A stretch of DNA of 57,989 bases from Acidobacteriota bacterium (GTDB lineage Bacteria > Acidobacteriota > Terriglobia > Bryobacterales > Bryobacteraceae): the NCBI GenBank assembly GCA_017304135.1, contig JAFLBB010000027.1, positions 1 through 57,989 on the forward strand. Reading direction: 5' to 3'. The position numbers and the translations under genes are program-made. Shown here one piece after another: positions 53,401 to 57,989 of the stretch. How positions within the stretch are numbered: position 1 is the stretch's first letter; the number at the start of each line of letters is the position of its first letter. The notes beneath the pieces were generated by a model that saw nothing but the letters and a program-made list of their open reading frames with translations, was not told the origin of the DNA and made no database searches.

Positions 53401-55998
53401 CTACTCGTGGCGCAACACCTCGAGCGGCTTCTCGCTGAGGATGCGCCAGCTGGCCAACCATCCGGCGAAGTTGGCCACCAGCGCCGAAAGCACGATCGTG
53501 GCCACGTTCGGCAACACATCCACACTCGCCTTGGCGTCGAGCAGTCCGGTGAGCAGCAAGTTGGAAAACACGGTGGCCAGAACGCCGCCCAGCAGTCCGG
53601 CCGACGCGCCGAGGATCAGGAACTCCGTGCTGAAGATGGCCGCCACACGGCGCCTGGTGCCGCCAAGGGTCTTCAGGATGGCGACCTCTTTCACACGGCG
53701 GAAGCGCGTGCTGGCCACACTCGAGGCCAGGATGATCGCCCCCGCCAGAATCGCGAACGCGGAGATGAAGCGCACCACGAGGGCGATCTGATCCACCACG
53801 CCCTGCACGATCTCCAGCACGTCGGCGCCGTTGATCACCGTCACCGAAGGGAAGCGCTGAAACGAGATGCGCTGGAACTCGGCAACCTTGGCCGGCGTCA
53901 TGCGCGCGGCGGCGAAATACTGCATGGGCAGGCCATCAAGCGTGCCCGGCGAAAAGATCACATCCATGCCGCCGCCCATGCGCACCTCCTCGGTGCGGAA
54001 GACGCAGGCCACCGTGGCATCGATCATGCGCAGCCCGGAAGAGAAGCGAAGCCGCGCTCCCACGCCCACCGTAAGGTCGCGCGCGGCGTCCTGCGCCAGG
54101 CACACCTGGCCCGGCACGGCATTCCGTCTTCCACGCACGCTCCACCACTCGCCCTGCACGACGCCGGCTTGCGGGCGTGGCTCGTCGCTGAAGGTCACCG
54201 CGCGCGCGGATCGAAAGCGTCGCGCCGAGCCCTCCAGCGCGAGCTTGGCCGCCTCCACGCCGTTCACGGCTTCAAGCTTCGCCGATGTGGTGGCGATCAC
54301 TTCGGCGCCGCCTTTCACCGCCGGATGCGCCCGCAGCAGTTCCGCAACGCCATCCCGTTCGCGCGCCGTGATGTTGATCAGGAACACGTTGGGCATGTTC
54401 GGCGGCGAACTAGCCATGAGTTGATCAAGCAAGCCGCGCTGGATGAGAAACACGGTGAGCGTGAACATCACGCCAACGCCGAACGAGACCAGCACCGCCT
54501 GCGCCTGGTTGCCCGGACGATAGAGATTGGCGATGCCCTGGCGCAGGGTCGGATTCAACCGCGCGCCGCGCGCGCGAACGAACAGGCGCAGCAGCTTCAG
54601 CAACAGCCAGGCGCACAGCGAGAGGATGAGCAGGCTCGCCACCAGTCCGCCGGAGAAGTAGCTGCCTACGCGCGCGCGCTCCTGCCAATCGCCGCCGGCC
54701 AGCCACGCCGCCACGCCGGCGATCGCAGCCAGAATCGCAACGGCGCTGAGCCAGGATGACGGGCTTCGCCACCAGCGCCCGCGCCACTGCGGCGAATTCT
54801 CCACCATGTCGCGCCGGAAGATGATCGCGGGGCGGATGTGGCGCACGCCGAGCAGCGCGGGCACGGTGAATAGCACAGCTACCAAGAGGCCGATGAGCAT
54901 CGCCTCCCCGGCCGCGCGCGCATCGGGCCGGAACTGCGGCGTGAGGCTGAAATAGCGCATGATCAGCAGCGGGAACGCACCTTGCACGAAGACTCCGATC
55001 AACGCGCCGAGCAAGCCCCCGGCGAGCCCGAGCACGGCCGTTTGGGCGAGATAGATACGCAACACCTGGCGCGTCTGCGCGCCGAGGCACTTCATGATGG
55101 CGATCGAATCGAGCCGCTGCTGCAGGTGCGCGTGCATCGTCGCGGCCACTCCCAGCGCGCCCACGATGAGCGTGATCAAGCTGACGAGGGAAAGAAACCG
55201 CTCAGCCCGGCTCAACCCGCGCGTGATGAGCGGATGCGTTTCGCGGAAGTCGGCAATCAGCGCGCGGGGGAAGACCTTCTTGATCTCCTCGCGCACCTCG
55301 GCCACGCCGCGTCCCTGTGGCGGTAGCCGGAACAGGTGGCGCTGCGCGGCGCGCGAACCAGGTTGGATCAGGCCGGTGCGTTCGAGCGCCTGCCGCGAGA
55401 GCATCACGCGCGGGCCGACGTTCAGGCTCCCCGCCATGCGATCGGGTTCGTTCAGCACAATGGCTGCGATGCGGAAGTCCTTGCCGCCGAGCCGCACGGC
55501 GGAGCCCACGTTCACGTTGAGGCGGATGAGCAGATCCTCGCTCACGGCGACCGCATCCACCGCCAGTGCGCCGGCGAGCCGCGACGCGGGCGCGAGCTTC
55601 ACTTCGCCATAGAACGGATACGCGCCCGGTTCGACCGCCTTCAGCGACACCAGCACGGGATAAGCGGCCTCCGAGGCGCTCATCATGGAAACCGTTTCGG
55701 TGATCTGCGTACGCCGCAGGCCTTCGCGCTCCAGCCGCGTGAACAACTCCTGCTGCGCGGCGTCGGGCAATTCGAAAACGCGCACGCTCAGGTCGGCGGC
55801 CATCAGCGTGCGCGCCTCGGCAAGCAGCATGGCGCGAAACGCGCGCCCGAAGCCGCGCACCCCGGCCAGCGAGCCCACCCCCACGGCGACGGCCAGCACG
55901 ACGAACAGGAACTTCGGCTTCGACGATTGGATCTCGCGCCAGCCAATGCGCAGCGCGGTTCGCCAGGAAAGCCCGGCCGGCGGCGGGTTAGCTGCCAT
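53401..55998 (-). CDS. ABC transporter permease, FtsX/MacB-like (YbbP type)
   Basis: The 865-residue permease has a first membrane helix (FLFVVLAVAVGVGSLAGV), a large periplasmic domain, then clusters of helices (SLVSLITLIVGALGVAA; LAGGLLGALIGVFVQG), a second periplasmic domain and a final FtsX-like helix group (FISAFAILAGAIILASSVA). Two periplasmic MacB-like domains with FtsX domains at both ends match E. coli YbbP. The ATG at 55998 overlaps the stop region of the ATPase gene (55988), so the pair is co-translated; an in-frame ATG at 56019 is possible. It probably acts on lipids or lipoproteins. Confidence 0.92.
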   Translation of the reverse strand: MAANPPPAGLSWRTALRIGWREIQSSKPKFLFVVLAVAVGVGSLAGVRGFGRAFRAMLLAEARTLMAADLSVRVFELPDAAQQELFTRLEREGLRRTQITETVSMMSASEAAYPVLVSLKAVEPGAYPFYGEVKLAPASRLAGALAVDAVAVSEDLLIRLNVNVGSAVRLGGKDFRIAAIVLNEPDRMAGSLNVGPRVMLSRQALERTGLIQPGSRAAQRHLFRLPPQGRGVAEVREEIKKVFPRALIADFRETHPLITRGLSRAERFLSLVSLITLIVGALGVAATMHAHLQQRLDSIAIMKCLGAQTRQVLRIYLAQTAVLGLAGGLLGALIGVFVQGAFPLLIMRYFSLTPQFRPDARAAGEAMLIGLLVAVLFTVPALLGVRHIRPAIIFRRDMVENSPQWRGRWWRSPSSWLSAVAILAAIAGVAAWLAGGDWQERARVGSYFSGGLVASLLILSLCAWLLLKLLRLFVRARGARLNPTLRQGIANLYRPGNQAQAVLVSFGVGVMFTLTVFLIQRGLLDQLMASSPPNMPNVFLINITARERDGVAELLRAHPAVKGGAEVIATTSAKLEAVNGVEAAKLALEGSARRFRSARAVTFSDEPRPQAGVVQGEWWSVRGRRNAVPGQVCLAQDAARDLTVGVGARLRFSSGLRMIDATVACVFRTEEVRMGGGMDVIFSPGTLDGLPMQYFAAARMTPAKVAEFQRISFQRFPSVTVINGADVLEIVQGVVDQIALVVRFISAFAILAGAIILASSVASTRFRRVKEVAILKTLGGTRRRVAAIFSTEFLILGASAGLLGGVLATVFSNLLLTGLLDAKASVDVLPNVATIVLSALVANFAGWLASWRILSEKPLEVLRHE

Positions 55999-56680
55999 GC
56001 GAGCGCTCACTGGTTTCATCGCTCACAACAACGCCGTCGTGCAGTGTCAGGCGGCGATCGGCAAAGGCGGCAAGCTCGCGATCGTGCGTCACCAGCACGA
56101 GCGTTGCGCCTTCACGCCGGTTCAGCGTGAGCAACAACTCGAGCACCTGTTTGCCAGTGTTCGAATCGAGGTTGCCCGTGGGCTCGTCGGCCATGAGAAT
56201 GGGCGGCTTGCCGATGAAGGCGCGTGCCAGTGCCACGCGCTGCTGCTCGCCGCCGGAAAGTTGCACGGGGTAATGATCGCAGCGGTCGCCGAGCCCGACT
56301 TCGCCCAGCAACTCGCGCGCGCGGGTGAGTCCTCCGTCATCCTTGCCGTTCAACTCCAGCGGCAGTAGGACGTTCTCCTCCGCCGTGAGGGTGGGAATGA
56401 GCTGGTAGGACTGAAACACAAACCCCAACTTCTGTCCGCGCACACGGGCCAGCGCATCTTCCTCGAGGCCGCTGATCTCCACGCCATCGAGCGTGATGGC
56501 GCCGCTGGTCGGTGTGTCGAGCCCGGCCATCAGGCCCAGCAGCGTGCTCTTGCCGCTGCCCGATGGGCCGAGGATGGCCACAAACTGGCCGCGCGGAATG
56601 TGGAGGTCGATGCCGCGCAGAATCTCCACCCGGTGCGTACCCGTATCCGCGCTTTTGAAGAGGCCTCGCACATCGATCAT
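55988..56680 (-). CDS. ABC transporter ATP-binding protein (LolD/YbbA type)
   Basis: The 230-residue ATPase has Walker A GPSGSGKST, the Q-loop FVFQSYQLIP, signature LSGGEQQRVALARAF, Walker B ILMADEPTGNLD, and an H-loop in LVLVTHDRELA. The sequence fits the LolD/MacB/YbbA group. It is the partner of the permease that follows. The gene is divergent from the esterase (24 bp gap). In E. coli tesA-ybbA-ybbP has exactly this order and orientation. Confidence 0.95.
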   Translation of the reverse strand: MIDVRGLFKSADTGTHRVEILRGIDLHIPRGQFVAILGPSGSGKSTLLGLMAGLDTPTSGAITLDGVEISGLEEDALARVRGQKLGFVFQSYQLIPTLTAEENVLLPLELNGKDDGGLTRARELLGEVGLGDRCDHYPVQLSGGEQQRVALARAFIGKPPILMADEPTGNLDSNTGKQVLELLLTLNRREGATLVLVTHDRELAAFADRRLTLHDGVVVSDETSERSHGS

Positions 56681-56704
56681 GAGAGAATTCCATTATCGCA
56701 ACCG

Positions 56705-57388
56705 ATGCGCGCACTTCTTGTCATTTCGTGTTTTTGTTGGATGCTCTCCGGCTGCGGGAAGACGGAGAATCGTGAGGCTCCCCCGGCCCCCGCTCCCACG
56801 CCCACCGCGCGCGAAGCCGCGGAAGCCCCCGCCGACACGCGCCCGGTGATTCTCTGTTTCGGCGATTCGCTCACGGCCGGCTATGGCGTTGAGGCTTCCG
56901 GCAGCTACCCCAGCCTGCTGCAAATGGCTCTCGATGCCAAGGGCTATCGCTATCGCGTGGTGAATGCGGGCATCAGCGGAGACACGACCTCCGGCGGCGT
57001 TTCCCGTCTGGCCGACGCAGTGGCGATGAAACCCGCGCTCGTGTTGCTCGAATTGGGCGGCAACGATGGCCTGCGCGGGCTGCCGATCGACGTGACGCGC
57101 GCCAACCTGGATGAGATGATTCGCGGCTTTCAGGGCGCCGGAGCCACGGTCGTGCTGGCCGGCATGACGCTGCCTCGCAACTACGGCCCGGAGTACATCG
57201 GCCAGTTCGAGCAGCTCTATCGCGACCTGGCGCGGCAGCACAAGCTGACGCTCATCCCCTTCCTGCTTGAACCGCTCATCGCCAAACCGGGCATGATGCA
57301 GAACGACGGAATCCACCCCACGGCGTCTGGATACCGCGAAGTGATTCCGTCGTTCGTGCGCATTCTCGAGCCGATGCTCAAGAAGTGA
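56705..57388 (+). CDS. GDSL/SGNH-family lipoprotein esterase (TesA-like)
   Basis: The 227-residue lipoprotein has a lipobox (LSGC, Cys17) after a signal peptide (MRALLVISCFCWML), a proline/alanine-rich spacer (PAPAPTPTAREAA), and an SGNH domain with Ser55 in FGDSLTAGYG, SGDT (block II), GGND with Asn120 (block III), and Asp201/His204 in DGIHPTASGY. TesA-type enzymes hydrolyse acyl thioesters, lysophospholipids or aryl esters. The ATG at 56705 is chosen because it starts the lipoprotein signal. It is anchored in the envelope and shares its intergenic region with the ABC operon. Confidence 0.93.
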   Translation: MRALLVISCFCWMLSGCGKTENREAPPAPAPTPTAREAAEAPADTRPVILCFGDSLTAGYGVEASGSYPSLLQMALDAKGYRYRVVNAGISGDTTSGGVSRLADAVAMKPALVLLELGGNDGLRGLPIDVTRANLDEMIRGFQGAGATVVLAGMTLPRNYGPEYIGQFEQLYRDLARQHKLTLIPFLLEPLIAKPGMMQNDGIHPTASGYREVIPSFVRILEPMLKK

Positions 57389-57989
57389 TCACTGCGTCAC
57401 AGCGCTGGTTTCCACGCCGGGGGCCTGAATAGCGGCGCCGCTGACGACGATCTCCACGCGCCGGTTGGATTGCCTGCCGGCGTTGCTGGTGTTGTCGGCG
57501 ACAGGACGGCTCTCGCCGTAGCCTCGCGCGACAATCGTGTCGCCCTGCAGCCCATGGCTGACGAAATAGGAACGCACGCTCTCGGCGCGCTTCTCCGACA
57601 GCGTCTGATTGAAGGCGTCGCTGCCGATGCTGTCGGTGTGGCCCTCCACTTCGAGCTTCAGCGCAGGATAGGCAAGCACGATGCCGGACACCTTGGCGAG
57701 TTTCTCGCGCGCCTCGGGCCGCAGCGCGAACTTGCCGAATTCGAACAGCACGTCGGGCATGTTCACGATCAGCCCGCGCGCTGATTCGCGCGTTTGCAGC
57801 ACGGTGTTCAACTGCGCCATCAACTGCTGGCGCATGCGCACCCGCTCTTCCTCCGCCTTGCGTGCGCGGGCCATGGCATCGTCAGCCTGGCCGCGAAGGC
57901 GCGCCTGCTCCTCGATCGCCGCTTGGCGCGCCGCTTCGGCGGCGGCCTGCTCCCGTCGCGCCACGTCGGCGGCCGCCAGCGCCTCGGCC
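57389..57989 (-). CDS. OmpA-family outer membrane/peptidoglycan-binding protein (N-terminus outside window)
   Basis: The visible part is about 200 C-terminal residues; the frame is open to the right edge, so the start is outside the window. An Ala/Arg-rich coiled coil (AARQAAIEEQARLRGQADDA) leads into an OmpA_C domain: PDVLFEFGKFALRPEAREKL, VEGHTDSIGSDAFNQ, LSEKRAESVRSYF and RRVEIVV. This domain binds diaminopimelate of peptidoglycan through the conserved Asp and Arg. The stop codon abuts the convergent esterase stop (TGA at 57386-57388, TCA at 57389-57391). Confidence 0.9.
   Translation of the reverse strand, partial: AEALAAADVARREQAAAEAARQAAIEEQARLRGQADDAMARARKAEEERVRMRQQLMAQLNTVLQTRESARGLIVNMPDVLFEFGKFALRPEAREKLAKVSGIVLAYPALKLEVEGHTDSIGSDAFNQTLSEKRAESVRSYFVSHGLQGDTIVARGYGESRPVADNTSNAGRQSNRRVEIVVSGAAIQAPGVETSAVTQ

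Overview
The window is a high-GC bacterial chromosome segment, densely packed on both strands, with 53 protein genes that I can support (two of them cut by the window ends) plus one possible leader ORF. I see no rRNA, tRNA, CRISPR array or intact insertion sequence. The gene content suggests an acidobacterium of the Solibacter/Bryobacter kind: many secreted enzymes, PQQ beta-propeller proteins, an S9 peptidase, GH57 and GH88 glycosidases, Gfo/Idh/MocA oxidoreductases with a sugar isomerase/epimerase, and a secreted carboxypeptidase-regulatory-like protein. That assignment is inference from gene content; no marker gene settles it.

Layout. 1-2286: end of a zinc-less MDR oxidoreductase, a voltage-gated-type K+ channel and a secreted bicupin. 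2376-6416: a tight same-strand cassette (isopropylmalate/isocitrate-type dehydrogenase, amidohydrolase, sugar isomerase/epimerase, Gfo/Idh/MocA oxidoreductase) that looks like a catabolic pathway for an unknown sugar-like or hydroxy-acid substrate. 6444-11069: a hybrid sensor kinase with a periplasmic solute-binding domain, then a secreted S9 peptidase. 11070-12650: a gene-poor, lower-GC pocket with a DUF433/DUF5615 toxin-antitoxin pair and a small membrane protein. 12651-17884: a PQQ-propeller protein divergent from a class V aminotransferase, a GH57 glycosidase, and a small secreted STY0301-like protein with a clear terminator. 18015-22714: two ORFans, dCMP deaminase with a 50-residue basic protein, a hypothetical gene, the SPFH/NfeD pair, and a bactofilin-like protein. 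22775-23566: infC, preceded by an in-frame 38-codon leader ORF and followed by a strong terminator.

23570-34510: a secreted NTR/carboxypeptidase-like protein, a second MocA oxidoreductase, an orphan HExxH protein, a second hybrid kinase, GH88, a secreted hypothetical protein whose start codon overlaps that of a divergent CDGSH Fe-S protein, an FAD oxidoreductase with a C-terminal triheme tail, and a Rossmann/DUF2520 protein. 34470-41234: uvrB, a diheme cytochrome c/quinoprotein dehydrogenase operon, a DUF1761 membrane protein, and a LytS-type kinase/LytTR regulator pair.

41212-47624 (minus strand): an envelope-type operon of methyltransferase, GT2 glycosyltransferase, a 1349-residue membrane protein that is a head-to-tail duplication, and a YihY-family protein. 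47731-53397: accD, a D-aminoacylase-like amidohydrolase, an ABC-F ATPase and a YprB-type exonuclease in close succession. 53401-57989: an FtsX-type permease and ATPase divergent from a GDSL esterase (the same arrangement as E. coli ybbP-ybbA-tesA), then an OmpA-family protein running off the end.

The most promising leads are the duplicated membrane protein in its glycosyltransferase operon, the four-gene catabolic cassette, the in-frame leader ORF of infC, and the flavoprotein with a triheme tail.
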